Assembly (NCBI GenBank): GCA_021798835.1
Contig: JAJZBQ010000001.1
Coordinates: 186,001-250,000, forward strand
Length of the DNA: 64,000 bases
From: Pseudomonadota bacterium
Lineage (GTDB): Bacteria; Pseudomonadota; Gammaproteobacteria; Burkholderiales; Ferrovaceae
Direction: 5' to 3'
A model generated the notes under the pieces. The model ran no database searches, was not told the DNA's origin, and was given only the letters and a program-made list of their open reading frames with translations. A program made the translations under genes and the position numbers. The stretch's first letter is position 1. Every line of letters starts with the position of its first letter. Positions 1-8,305 of the stretch are shown in pieces.

Positions 1-401
1 ACTGCAAAGCGCTGGGTGTAGAACAGACTGGCTAGAGGTTCACGAATACTATGCCAGTCATATCCCAGACGTTGGCGGGGGCCATACAGACCGATGAGTG
101 CACTTTTGATGAGTCCTTGCAGATCCAGACTGGCATCATGGGCGTGTGTGTCCAGTATCTGGCGCAGCCGTTGTAATTCGCCTTGAGTTGTTGCTGACCA
201 GAGCGAGTGCCGCCATCGTCGCAATGCCACGGGAATGACACGTCCGACGGCAGGATGAAGACGAGGAAGATCGACAAGGTTTTCCTCCACCAGCCAGTCA
301 ACACTGAGGTCGGGGCAATGGCGGGACAGGTCGGTCAGTACCGGGAAAGCGTGGACGACATCTCCCAGGGAGGAGGTCTTGATCAGGAGCAAGCGTTGCA
401 T
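1..401 (-). CDS. waaC: Lipopolysaccharide heptosyltransferase I (5' part only)
   Basis: The first 133 codons of a leftward gene are present; the rest lies beyond the left edge. The protein begins MQRLLLIKTSSLGDVVHAFP, the typical start of heptosyltransferase I, which adds the first L-glycero-D-manno-heptose to Kdo2-lipid A on the cytoplasmic face of the inner membrane. The GT-B N-terminal Rossmann features KTSSLGD and DWLVEE, and the later SLDLQGLIKSALI, fit glycosyltransferase family 9. Start ATG is at 399-401; no clear Shine-Dalgarno is seen. It diverges from the glycosyltransferase gene at 463 with about 60 bp between them, and msbA nearby supports an LPS locus. WaaF is less likely because of the KTSSLGD start. 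Confidence 0.9.
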   Translation of the reverse strand, partial: MQRLLLIKTSSLGDVVHAFPVLTDLSRHCPDLSVDWLVEENLVDLPRLHPAVGRVIPVALRRWRHSLWSATTQGELQRLRQILDTHAHDASLDLQGLIKSALIGLYGPRQRLGYDWHSIREPLASLFYTQRFA

Positions 402-462
402 GGGGATATTCTAGGCGACTTGATCCTGTCAGGCTAGTATGAACTGGAGTAAACTCACGATC

Positions 463-1230
463 ATGTCGCTGTCTGTCATTATCATTGCCAAAAACGAAAG
501 TGGTGCCATTGGAGACTGCTTGGCCTCGGTGGCCTGGGCGGACGAACGGATTGTGCTGGATGGCGGTAGTATGGATGAAACGGTGGCTATTGCTCGTGAC
601 AGGGGCGCGCGAGTGGCTGTGGCAGATGATTGGCAGGGTTTTGGTGTCCAGAAAAATCGTGTACTGGATATGGCTAGCGGGGACTGGGTGTTGTCTCTGG
701 ATGCAGATGAGCGGGTCAGCGACGCGCTCAAGGCGCAGATTTTGGCGGTGATCGGTGATCCTCAAGCCATGGCTTGTTACCGCATGCCCCGTTCATCGAG
801 TTACTGTGGTCGTGCGTTGCGTCATGGTGGGTGGTGGCCAGACTATGTGGTTCGCTTGTTTCGTCGTGGTCAAGCGCGCTTTTCAGAGGACTGGGTTCAT
901 GAACGTTTGGTGACGACGGGTGCTGTAGGTACGTTGACCGAACCGCTGGCGCATGATACCTATCGTGATCTGGAAGAAGCGCTCGACAAGGCCAACCAGT
1001 ACTCTACGCTGGGTGCCCGTCAGGCCTATGATCAGGGCGGGCGTGCCCGTTTGTTGAAAGCCTTTGGACGGGGCAGCTGGGCATTCTTTCGGACGCTCAT
1101 ACTGCGTCGCAGTTTTCTGGATGGTGGACATGGGTGGCTGTTGGCTGTGACCAATGCCCATACGACATTTTATCGTTATGCCAAATTGTGGTTGCTGGAG
1201 CAGCGCGGAGAGGATCAGGATCGTTCCTGA
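463..1230 (+). CDS. Family 2 glycosyltransferase, LPS core type (WaaE/KdtX-like)
   Basis: A 255-residue GT-A glycosyltransferase of family 2. It opens MSLSVIIIAKNE, followed by VLDGGSMDET and the LSLDADERVS metal-binding DxD region near residue 80, as in the WaaE/KdtX group that adds a hexose to the LPS inner core on the cytoplasmic side. I chose ATG 463 because family members start at this point and GGAG lies 13 nt upstream; an in-frame ATG at 439 would add eight residues. The 3' end overlaps the convergent msbA end by 16 bp. Neighbours waaC and msbA support a role in LPS core assembly. The exact sugar and acceptor cannot be read from sequence. Confidence 0.88.
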   Translation: MSLSVIIIAKNESGAIGDCLASVAWADERIVLDGGSMDETVAIARDRGARVAVADDWQGFGVQKNRVLDMASGDWVLSLDADERVSDALKAQILAVIGDPQAMACYRMPRSSSYCGRALRHGGWWPDYVVRLFRRGQARFSEDWVHERLVTTGAVGTLTEPLAHDTYRDLEEALDKANQYSTLGARQAYDQGGRARLLKAFGRGSWAFFRTLILRRSFLDGGHGWLLAVTNAHTTFYRYAKLWLLEQRGEDQDRS

Positions 1231-2969
1231 ACATCGCTTGCTTGCAGGCGGCGCAGTCGGGCGTAGTGTCCATTCCGGATCATCAGTGAAGCGTGGTCGC
1301 CTTGTTCCACGATACGACCTTGGTCCAGAACGACAATCAGATCGGCATTTTCAATGGTGGACAGGCGATGGGCGATGACCAACGTGGTGCGCTGATGCAT
1401 CAGGGATTCCAGTGCCGCTTGCACGGCTCTCTCCGAGGCGCTGTCCAGGGCTGAGGTAGCCTCATCAAGGATCAGAATGGGAGCGTTCTTGAGGAGTGCG
1501 CGGGCAATGGCAATGCGTTGCCGTTGCCCACCAGAGAGCCGGGCGCCATTTTCGCCCAACAGGGTATGAAATCCTTCCGGCATTTCCTCGATGAATTCTA
1601 GGGCATGTGCGGCTCGCGCAACGTCTCTTAGACGTTCCAGTGCAGTTCCGCGTAGAGGGCCATAGGCGATGTTATGGGCGACAGTATCGTTGAACAGTAC
1701 TACTTCCTGAGTGACCAGTGCGAGATTGGCACGCAGGCTGGCCAACGTCAGGTTGGCGATAGGGTGACCATCTAGCCTGATCTCTCCGGCCGTGGGGTTG
1801 TAGAAGCGTGGCAGCAGGTTGGCCAGTGTGCTTTTGCCGCTGCCAGAGGTGCCTACCAAGGCAACAGTTTGTCCTGGCTGTATGTCGATATTGAAATCGT
1901 ACAGGGCTGGCTTCTGGGCGCGCGGGTAGGTAAAACTGACGGATTCGAACGACAGGTGGCCGAGCGCATGTTCCACGATGATGGAACCTTCATCGACTTC
2001 TGGAGGGTGGTCCATCAGGGCAAATACGCTTTCCGATGCGGCCAGACCCCGTTGTAACGATTCACTGAGATCCGATAACCGCTTGATAGGGGCCAGCAAC
2101 ATGATCATGGCTGTGATGAACGATACGAAACCGCCGACGGTTGTGCGGTCGGTTCCCGCCTGCCAGGTGGCCATACCGACGATAACGGCGATGGCCAGAG
2201 CTGCAAAAAACTGAACCAAGGGGACATTGGCAGCTGCAGCAGCTGCCTGTTTCATGCTCAGCCGACGCACCAGATTACTGGTCTGGTGAAAACGCTCGGT
2301 TTCGACCATCATGCCGCCAAATACCTTGATGACCTTCTGGCATTGGATGGATTCGTCCAGCACACTGGTCAGTTGACCCATGGCATTCATGGTGTCACGG
2401 TTGATGTGACGTAAGCGAGCATTTACTTTTTTTACGATTAAGGCGATGGGGGGGGCTACCAGCAGCGTGACCGATGTGAGTTCCCAGTTGAGATAAACCA
2501 GCCAGCCCAGTAGTCCTACTACCACGAAACTATCTGTGACCAGGTTGGTTACCACACTGGTGGCAGCCTGCATGACCTGGTTGGCATCGTAGACCAGTTT
2601 GGAAATCAGTACACCGCTGGGATGATCGTCAAAGTAACGTGCAGGTAGGTGGAGTAGACGTTCAAACATATGTTGTCTGAGATCCATCACTACCTTGTTG
2701 CCCACCCAGTTCATGGCAAATTTGGAGGTGAAGTTGGCAATTCCGCGTACCATGAACAGGCCCAGTAACATGACGGGAACCCAGTGCATCCAATGGGGGT
2801 CCTTGTTCACAAAACTTTTATCGAGCATTGGCTTGAGTAATGCCGGTAGTACGGGTTCGGTCGCTGCTGTGATGATCATGGCGACGATGGCGCAGCCAAA
2901 TTCCCAGCGATAGGGTTGTACCTGGCGCAAGAGGCGAACGTATAGGGCAGCGGTCCCAGAGGATGACAT
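1215..2969 (-). CDS. msbA: Lipid A / LPS flippase ABC transporter MsbA
   Basis: A 584-residue half-transporter: an N-terminal membrane domain with about six helices (residues 20-310) fused to an ABC ATPase domain (about 340-580). Visible nucleotide-binding motifs are Walker A GTSGSGKST, signature LSGGQRQR, Walker B ILILDEATSALD and the switch His in VIAHRLST. MsbA homodimers flip core-lipid A to the periplasmic leaflet of the inner membrane. Length matches the family (about 580). It is the last gene of a leftward run starting at rdgC, 30 bp after cobS. Synteny with waaC and a core glycosyltransferase favours MsbA over a generic multidrug exporter. No strong ribosome binding site is visible before ATG 2969. 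Confidence 0.93.
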   Translation of the reverse strand: MSSSGTAALYVRLLRQVQPYRWEFGCAIVAMIITAATEPVLPALLKPMLDKSFVNKDPHWMHWVPVMLLGLFMVRGIANFTSKFAMNWVGNKVVMDLRQHMFERLLHLPARYFDDHPSGVLISKLVYDANQVMQAATSVVTNLVTDSFVVVGLLGWLVYLNWELTSVTLLVAPPIALIVKKVNARLRHINRDTMNAMGQLTSVLDESIQCQKVIKVFGGMMVETERFHQTSNLVRRLSMKQAAAAAANVPLVQFFAALAIAVIVGMATWQAGTDRTTVGGFVSFITAMIMLLAPIKRLSDLSESLQRGLAASESVFALMDHPPEVDEGSIIVEHALGHLSFESVSFTYPRAQKPALYDFNIDIQPGQTVALVGTSGSGKSTLANLLPRFYNPTAGEIRLDGHPIANLTLASLRANLALVTQEVVLFNDTVAHNIAYGPLRGTALERLRDVARAAHALEFIEEMPEGFHTLLGENGARLSGGQRQRIAIARALLKNAPILILDEATSALDSASERAVQAALESLMHQRTTLVIAHRLSTIENADLIVVLDQGRIVEQGDHASLMIRNGHYARLRRLQASDVQERS

Positions 2970-2999
2970 GATGACAGTGAATGAATGACGAGAAAGAGG

Positions 3000-3755
3000 T
3001 TAATTATGCGCTACCAGAGCGATAGTGACTACTGTGGCGGTTTCTACTAACTCTACCAAAGCGCCGGCAGTATCTCCCGTGGTGCCTTGGAGATGTTCCA
3101 ATAGTTTTAGTCTCCAGAGCCAGGCGATAAGGCATGCGATAAGGGTTGATGCCAGACCGGTTCGTCCAAATCCCACGATGATGCAAAGCAGGGAAGTGAT
3201 GCAGATGAACCACAGTGGTTTACGGGGCAGGTGATCGGCCAGAGAGCGACCCAACCCGGCGGAGCGCACGTAGGGGGTGGTCATGAACAGCCATGGAACC
3301 GCGATGCGTCCCAGTAGTGGGGGAAGCAGTAAAAAGCCAGGAACCAGCCGAGCATCTAGCGTAATCAGGGCGCTGGCCTTGATCATCAGCAGTAGTACCA
3401 GGGTAACAACGGCGAAAGTTCCGCAATGAGGATCTTTCATGAGTTCCAGGGTGCGTTGGCGGTTACCACGTCCTCCGGCAAAGGCATCTACGGAGTCAGC
3501 CAGGCCGTCCAGATGCAGTGCTCCAGTCAAAGCGACCCAGAAACACAGGATTAATGCGCCGGATAGGGCTGAGGGAACGCCCAGCCATGACGTGAGTGCG
3601 CCCATTCCAGCCAGGGCGGCACCCAATACGGCCCCGACAGCCGGATAAAACAGCAGGGCATGTCCTTGATCCTGAGGGGAAGGTGGGGTGGCAGAACGAA
3701 CCGGAATGCGAGTCAGGAATTGTACAGCCACGGCAAACAAGTGGAGCGGTTTCAT
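3000..3755 (-). CDS. cobS: Adenosylcobinamide-GDP ribazoletransferase (cobalamin synthase)
   Basis: A 251-residue polytopic inner-membrane enzyme joining adenosylcobinamide-GDP and alpha-ribazole(-phosphate) to give adenosylcobalamin(-phosphate), the last step of nucleotide loop assembly. Family marks are QFLTRIPV near the N-terminus, LHLDGLADSVDAFAGG with the conserved acidic metal-binding residues, and KDPHCGTFAV. Several hydrophobic helices follow. The start is set by an ATGA overlap with the cobC stop at 3752-3755, implying translational coupling. It closes the cobU-T-C-S module. Confidence 0.95.
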   Translation of the reverse strand: MKPLHLFAVAVQFLTRIPVRSATPPSPQDQGHALLFYPAVGAVLGAALAGMGALTSWLGVPSALSGALILCFWVALTGALHLDGLADSVDAFAGGRGNRQRTLELMKDPHCGTFAVVTLVLLLMIKASALITLDARLVPGFLLLPPLLGRIAVPWLFMTTPYVRSAGLGRSLADHLPRKPLWFICITSLLCIIVGFGRTGLASTLIACLIAWLWRLKLLEHLQGTTGDTAGALVELVETATVVTIALVAHN

Positions 3756-4309
3756 GCTGGTGGAAACTCGATCACGGGCCAATTCGTCACGTTATGCAGG
3801 GAACCGTGCGGAACGGGGTAATGCAACAAGGAAGAGCGTTCGCTGCCGGTCAGCCAGTGATGCAGGTAACGGATGACTCCTGCGTGGGTGATAATCAGCA
3901 AAGGGGTGGGTTCCTGCTGTGCCTGGATCCAGGCATGTTGGATACGCTGGGCGAAAACATTCAGAGATTCTCCACCAGGAGGAGAGTAAAGCCAGGGATC
4001 CTGCCAGAAATTCTGTAGTTGTTGTTCATCAGTCGAGGCAATATCTGCGGCTGTGCGTCCCTCCCAATCGCCAAAATCCAGCTCGCACAGATTATCATCG
4101 ATGCGCAGGGGAAGGTTATGTTGCTGGGAAAGTTGGTCAGCGAAAGCCAGGCATCGTTGTCGTGGAGAACTGATCAGGGCGGCCCATGGGTAACTGAGCG
4201 CGGCATGTTGCATCTGTTGCCAGCCAGTTGGGGAAAGAGCATCATCCAGTCGGCCACGGAATCCGTCGAAGCCTGTGCTGCCGTGGCGCAGGAGGTGACA
4301 ATCAATCAT
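3752..4309 (-). CDS. cobC: Alpha-ribazole phosphatase (histidine phosphatase superfamily)
   Basis: A 185-residue phosphoglycerate-mutase-like phosphatase. The catalytic LLRHGST lies at the N-terminus, the second catalytic-pocket elements are SSPRQRC and ELDFGDWEG, and the conserved ITHAGVIR lies near residue 145. In cobalamin synthesis this enzyme removes the 5' phosphate from alpha-ribazole phosphate or from cobalamin phosphate. ATG 4309 overlaps the cobT stop in an ATGA; the reading frame stays open upstream, but that extension is antisense-like and runs inside cobT, so I reject it. Assignment as CobC rather than a general phosphatase rests on its position between cobT and cobS. Confidence 0.92.
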   Translation of the reverse strand: MIDCHLLRHGSTGFDGFRGRLDDALSPTGWQQMQHAALSYPWAALISSPRQRCLAFADQLSQQHNLPLRIDDNLCELDFGDWEGRTAADIASTDEQQLQNFWQDPWLYSPPGGESLNVFAQRIQHAWIQAQQEPTPLLIITHAGVIRYLHHWLTGSERSSLLHYPVPHGSLHNVTNWPVIEFPPA

Positions 4310-5355
4310 GACTGTGAAACTGAGGCTTCTGCGAAGGTGGCCATTTCCTGGTGTAGAGTGCAGGCCAGACGCAGCAGTGGAACCGCGATGGCGGCTCCGC
4401 TGCCTTCGCCCAGGCGTAGGCCCAGAGACAACAGGGGTTGTGCATGCAGTGCATCGAGAATGTGGTGGTGGCCCGGTTCTGCAGAGCAATGACCAAACAG
4501 TAGCCACGGCCGGATACCGGGATTGAGAGATTGCGCGAGTAAGGCCGCCACACTGACGATAAAACCATCCACCAGGATGGGCAGCCCCTCTTGGGCGCAG
4601 CCCAGCAGTGCACCTACCAATGCGGCAATTTCAAATCCACCCAGATGACGCAGAATCTCAAATGGTGAAGTGAGCGCTGACTTATGCTTGATAAGGCTTT
4701 CTTCAATGATTTTGACCTTATGTGCAACACCAGATGGAGGCAGTCCGGTTCCTGGTCCAGCAAGGTCCACGGCGGCGATATTCAGCAGGGCACAGGCCAA
4801 TGCGGTGGCCGTGGTGGTGTTGCCGATGCCCATTTCACCAGCAATGAATAAATGGGAGAGATGGGTTTTGGCCAGTCGTGCGCTGTAGCGACCTGCTTCT
4901 AGGGCCAAGGCGCATTGGGTGGTGCACATGGCAGGTTGGTGGTGGAAGTTAGCGGTACCCGGACCCAGATTGACGTGACGCACACCGGGGATGCCAGACA
5001 GTTGCTGGATGGTTCCCAGATCCACCACTTCCAGGTGGGCACCCAGCGTTCGAGCAAGAACACTGATGGCAGCACCGCCACGGGAAAAATTTTTGATCAT
5101 TTCCCCAGTGACTACGGCGGGGAAAGCAGAGATGTTTTCAGCGGTGATGCCATGGTCCCCGGCAAAAATGCTGATCCAGATGGGATCGACCTGGGGCAGT
5201 GGGGTTCCCTGTGCTGCGGCCATGAAACAGGCCAGATCCTCCAGTTGACCCAGGGAGCCTGGGGGCTTGGTCAGCGTGTTTTGACGCTGGCGTGCCAGAT
5301 CTGCGTAGGAGGATTGCGGAGGGGAAATGGGAATGGATATCCAGTCGGGGATCAT
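4306..5355 (-). CDS. cobT: Nicotinate-nucleotide--dimethylbenzimidazole phosphoribosyltransferase
   Basis: A 349-residue cytoplasmic enzyme that moves phosphoribose from nicotinate mononucleotide to dimethylbenzimidazole, giving alpha-ribazole phosphate, the lower ligand of B12. Family motifs seen: [11 protein letters not shown] near residue 30, [24 protein letters not shown], and the catalytic-Glu segment LRLGEGSGA near the C-terminus. Length matches typical CobT (about 350). ATG 5355 overlaps the cobU stop by 4 nt (ATGA), and its own stop overlaps cobC the same way, so the module is tightly coupled. No dimethylbenzimidazole-synthesis gene is in the window. Confidence 0.96.
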   Translation of the reverse strand: MIPDWISIPISPPQSSYADLARQRQNTLTKPPGSLGQLEDLACFMAAAQGTPLPQVDPIWISIFAGDHGITAENISAFPAVVTGEMIKNFSRGGAAISVLARTLGAHLEVVDLGTIQQLSGIPGVRHVNLGPGTANFHHQPAMCTTQCALALEAGRYSARLAKTHLSHLFIAGEMGIGNTTTATALACALLNIAAVDLAGPGTGLPPSGVAHKVKIIEESLIKHKSALTSPFEILRHLGGFEIAALVGALLGCAQEGLPILVDGFIVSVAALLAQSLNPGIRPWLLFGHCSAEPGHHHILDALHAQPLLSLGLRLGEGSGAAIAVPLLRLACTLHQEMATFAEASVSQS

Positions 5356-5888
5356 GGGGTACCTTTGAGGTTCAGTGGAAGACCGGCTACCACCAGGGTG
5401 ACGGCATCACATGCGTGTGCCAGTGCTTGGTGCAGGCGACCCATTTCATCGCCGAAGCGACGGGTAAGCTCGCCCAATGGCGTGATTCCCATACCCGTTT
5501 CATTGCTTACCAGGATCAGGCAACCGGGCCAGTGGGGCAAGCGTTCCAGCAATCGCTGTGCTTCGCGGTGGCTACGCCCGGCATCGGAATCCAGCAGAAG
5601 ATGAGTCATCCAGAGTGTCAGGCAATCCAGCAAAATGCATTGATGTGGTTGAGCCAGATGTTCGAGGCAATCCACTACGGCCATGGGCTCTTCGATGGTG
5701 CGCCATTGAGCAGGTCGTGTACGTTGGTGATGGTGGATGCGTGCGCGCATTTCTTCATCTTCGGCGCGTGCAGTGGCCAGGTAAGTGACAGGCAGGCCAC
5801 TGCGTCGGGCCAATTCTTCGGCATAGGCAGATTTTCCGGAACGAACCCCCCCCAGAATCAGGTGACGCCTGGGAAGTTCAGCGTTCAT
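5352..5888 (-). CDS. cobU: Bifunctional adenosylcobinamide kinase / guanylyltransferase
   Basis: A 178-residue P-loop enzyme that phosphorylates adenosylcobinamide and then transfers GMP to make adenosylcobinamide-GDP. The nucleotide loop GGVRSGKS is at the N-terminus; [12 protein letters not shown] with the following RIxxHxxxR region (residues about 40-60) carries the guanylylated-His area; [13 protein letters not shown] and VSNETGMGI are typical CobU segments. ATG 5888 sits on the rdgC stop (ATGAACGCTGA); an in-frame ATG at 5897 would add three residues and cannot be excluded. It is the first cob gene of the module and overlaps rdgC by 11 nt, so it probably depends on the rdgC promoter. Confidence 0.94.
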   Translation of the reverse strand: MNAELPRRHLILGGVRSGKSAYAEELARRSGLPVTYLATARAEDEEMRARIHHHQRTRPAQWRTIEEPMAVVDCLEHLAQPHQCILLDCLTLWMTHLLLDSDAGRSHREAQRLLERLPHWPGCLILVSNETGMGITPLGELTRRFGDEMGRLHQALAHACDAVTLVVAGLPLNLKGTP

Positions 5889-6759
5889 CCAAACCATCCA
5901 GCGCGTCGATCAAATCCTCGATAAGTGCAGTGAGTTCGATGGTCATCAAGGCAAAGTCTGCATCGAACCCGTTGTCTTCGGTGGCTTCGCGCTCGGTCAG
6001 GATATCCAGCGGGGCGATGCGTCGCAATTGCAATGTATCGTCGAGGACGAAAGAAATCTTTTCGGCCCAGGTTAGTGCCAGACGAGTGACATCCTTGCCA
6101 GATTGCACATGCTGGCGCATCTCCTGACTGTTCAGGGTGTGGTGAGCATAACGCACCTTCATGCGTTCATCTTGACGGGCTCGCCATTCACAGTCGCGGT
6201 CGATGGTGAACCCATGTGGTGGGGAGTCATGGATCAACCAGTCGGTCATGGCATGGAGTGGTGACAGACGGGTACGCAGTGGAGTTGCACCAAAAGTAAC
6301 ATCGCCTTTGCGCAAAACCTCTAATAGTTCTTCAGCACGCGCGGAACTGGAACTGTCGATGATCATCCAGTTGTGTTCCGGATTAATCCAGGCATGTGTG
6401 CGGCGTTGAACCGAGAATGCACGCGGTAGCAATTCATCGACGACCCCATCCTTGATATCCTTGATCTGCTTGCGTCCAGGTTTATAGCCACGTTGTTGTT
6501 CAAACTCCTCACTACGTATCTGGGCTTGCTGGGCAATCACGGAGGCGGGTAACAGTTTACGGTCGGTGCCAAGTGTAATCCACAAATGGGGAGATAAACT
6601 ATGGACATAGTCTTCATTCTGGGGAGGGAGCCAACCGTGGCGCTGGACTTCACCTCCGCCACAGGGTAGCAGAGGTTGGCGAGCCAGTTGACGGCTCAAT
6701 GTGTCTGCTGTTTCGGTCCATTGGGTGAGGCGGTAGAGCACCAGATTCTTGAACCACAT
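5878..6759 (-). CDS. rdgC: Recombination-associated protein RdgC
   Basis: A 293-residue protein starting MWFKNLVLYRLTQW, the hallmark RdgC N-terminus (E. coli MLWFKNLMVYRL). RdgC forms a ring dimer on double-stranded DNA and limits RecA loading. Other matches: GWLPP and the following region, the central basic segment with RQDERMKVRYAHH, and LTWAEKISFVLDD. Start ATG 6759 is chosen because it matches the family and has GAGGGGG seven nt upstream. It is the first gene of a leftward run rdgC-cobU-cobT-cobC-cobS-msbA. Joining a recombination factor to B12 genes looks like simple operon packing rather than shared function. Confidence 0.95.
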   Translation of the reverse strand: MWFKNLVLYRLTQWTETADTLSRQLARQPLLPCGGGEVQRHGWLPPQNEDYVHSLSPHLWITLGTDRKLLPASVIAQQAQIRSEEFEQQRGYKPGRKQIKDIKDGVVDELLPRAFSVQRRTHAWINPEHNWMIIDSSSSARAEELLEVLRKGDVTFGATPLRTRLSPLHAMTDWLIHDSPPHGFTIDRDCEWRARQDERMKVRYAHHTLNSQEMRQHVQSGKDVTRLALTWAEKISFVLDDTLQLRRIAPLDILTEREATEDNGFDADFALMTIELTALIEDLIDALDGLDER

Positions 6760-6814
6760 GACCGTCCCCCTCAAAAGAGTCAAATTCTAGCAGAGTGAGG
6801 GCAGACATTGGCAT

Positions 6815-8305
6815 TCAGATAGAAGGGTCGGGCAATTCCAGTTCTGCTTTGGAGAGCAGATCTTCTGGCAGTTGTTGTTGTATGGCGACCCCCAGTCGTT
6901 CGAACTGGTGGGCTTGGTGGATCAGGTTTCCTTTGCCAGTATAGAATTGCAGGTAAGCCTTGTCATAGGTGTTGCGAACGCGTTCCAGATCCTTGCCAAT
7001 TTGTTCCATGCTACCGATGAACGTCACCAGTTTTTTATAGAAGCGAGCGGCACTTTCGGCCAGTTGAGCGGTATGTGCATTTTGTTCTTCGAAACGCCAC
7101 AATTGCCGGACGATATTCAAGCTGGTCATCAAGGTGGTAGGAGTGGCTACCAGCACGTTTCGATCCAGTGCTTGCTGGAATAGCGAGTCATCGGCGCGCA
7201 GGGCTTCTACGAAGGCTGACTCAACCGGGATGAACAAGAATACCATTTCCGGTGTATTGAGACCGGGCAATGTAAAGTAGGAACGGTCAGACAGTTCTCG
7301 GATACGAGCTCCCACTGCCTCACTGTGTTCCTTCAGCGCCATGCGGCGTTCGTTTTCTTCTTCTGCATTGATGTATCGGGTATAGGCGTTGAGGGAAACC
7401 TTGGCATCGATTACCAGATGTTTGGATTGTGGCAGGTAAACGATGACATCGGGGCGTCGGCGACCTTCTTCGGTATCGAAACTGACTTCGCGTCGGTAAT
7501 CCTGACCTTCACGGAGTCCCGTACGCTCCAGTAAATTTTCCAGAACCAGTTCACCCCAATTGCCTTGCACCTTGGCTTGTCCCTTAAGTGCCGTAGCGAG
7601 ATGATGAGCCTCATCGGTCATCTGCTGATTCAGCATTTTGAGTTGGCCCAATTCTGCTCTGAGTTGGGCCTGTTGCTCTGTATCGTGGCGGTGAATGGAT
7701 TCTACCTTGTTGCCAAAATCTGTGAGTTTCTCGCGCAACGGATTGAGCAGCTGGCCCAGTCCCGTTTCATGTTGTTCCTTGAACTGACGAGACTTTTCTT
7801 CAAGTATGTCACTGGCCAGCGTTTTGAACTGTAAGGACAACTCCTGGCGTGCGACCATTAGTAGGGCCAGTTTTTCTTCTGACTGACGTTGTTCATTGTC
7901 CAGGCGGGTGTGTAATTCAGCGATCAGAGCTGTTTTTTGTGATAATTCAGCCTGTTGAGTATGCAGAGTCTGTTGTATGACGGCCAGGTATTCCTGCAGG
8001 GCCTGTGTTTGCTGCTGAAGAGCCGTTTGTTCTGCGCGAAAGTGGCCTTGTTCAGTGTGCCAGAGGTTTTCCTGGTGGCGGTATTGCTCGATCAGAGTTT
8101 CGCTGTCTTGCAGACTTTTTTCCATGAGGGATAAGTGACGTAATCTTTCAACTAATTGAGCCCTCTCTATTGCACCTTCGGATAATCCTTGTTGCCGGGC
8201 CAATTGGACTTGGCCCTTGCGGATAATAGACATGAACCATGCGCCTGCTCCAAAGGCGACGATTCCGGTGATCGACAAGGAAGCGATCATCAGCACAGGG
8301 TTCAT
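6815..8305 (-). CDS. rmuC: DNA recombination protein RmuC
   Basis: A 496-residue protein with one N-terminal transmembrane helix (about residues 3-26), a long Gln/Glu-rich coiled coil (about 30-210), then the RmuC domain (about 240-440) containing KGQAKVQGNWGE, RRPDVIVYLPQ, LVIDAKVSL and PVESAFVEAL. RmuC is predicted to have a restriction-endonuclease-like fold (the DAKVSL segment is the PD-(D/E)xK-like part) and is linked to limiting inversion at short repeats. ATG 8305 overlaps the opgD stop as ATGA; longer upstream readings lie inside opgD and are rejected. It follows opgD and likely shares its transcript. Confidence 0.94.
   Translation of the reverse strand: MNPVLMIASLSITGIVAFGAGAWFMSIIRKGQVQLARQQGLSEGAIERAQLVERLRHLSLMEKSLQDSETLIEQYRHQENLWHTEQGHFRAEQTALQQQTQALQEYLAVIQQTLHTQQAELSQKTALIAELHTRLDNEQRQSEEKLALLMVARQELSLQFKTLASDILEEKSRQFKEQHETGLGQLLNPLREKLTDFGNKVESIHRHDTEQQAQLRAELGQLKMLNQQMTDEAHHLATALKGQAKVQGNWGELVLENLLERTGLREGQDYRREVSFDTEEGRRRPDVIVYLPQSKHLVIDAKVSLNAYTRYINAEEENERRMALKEHSEAVGARIRELSDRSYFTLPGLNTPEMVFLFIPVESAFVEALRADDSLFQQALDRNVLVATPTTLMTSLNIVRQLWRFEEQNAHTAQLAESAARFYKKLVTFIGSMEQIGKDLERVRNTYDKAYLQFYTGKGNLIHQAHQFERLGVAIQQQLPEDLLSKAELELPDPSI

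Noticed and set aside
298..765. Open frame on the - strand across the waaC/glycosyltransferase region
   Set aside because: Conflicts with waaC in another frame and with the glycosyltransferase; no motifs.
4915..5604. Open frame of 229 codons on the + strand
   Set aside because: Lies antisense to cobT/cobU, which have full motifs; composition is that of a shadow frame.
6760..6814. Possible cobalamin riboswitch before the cob module
   Set aside because: Too short, and no B12-box-like sequence is seen.
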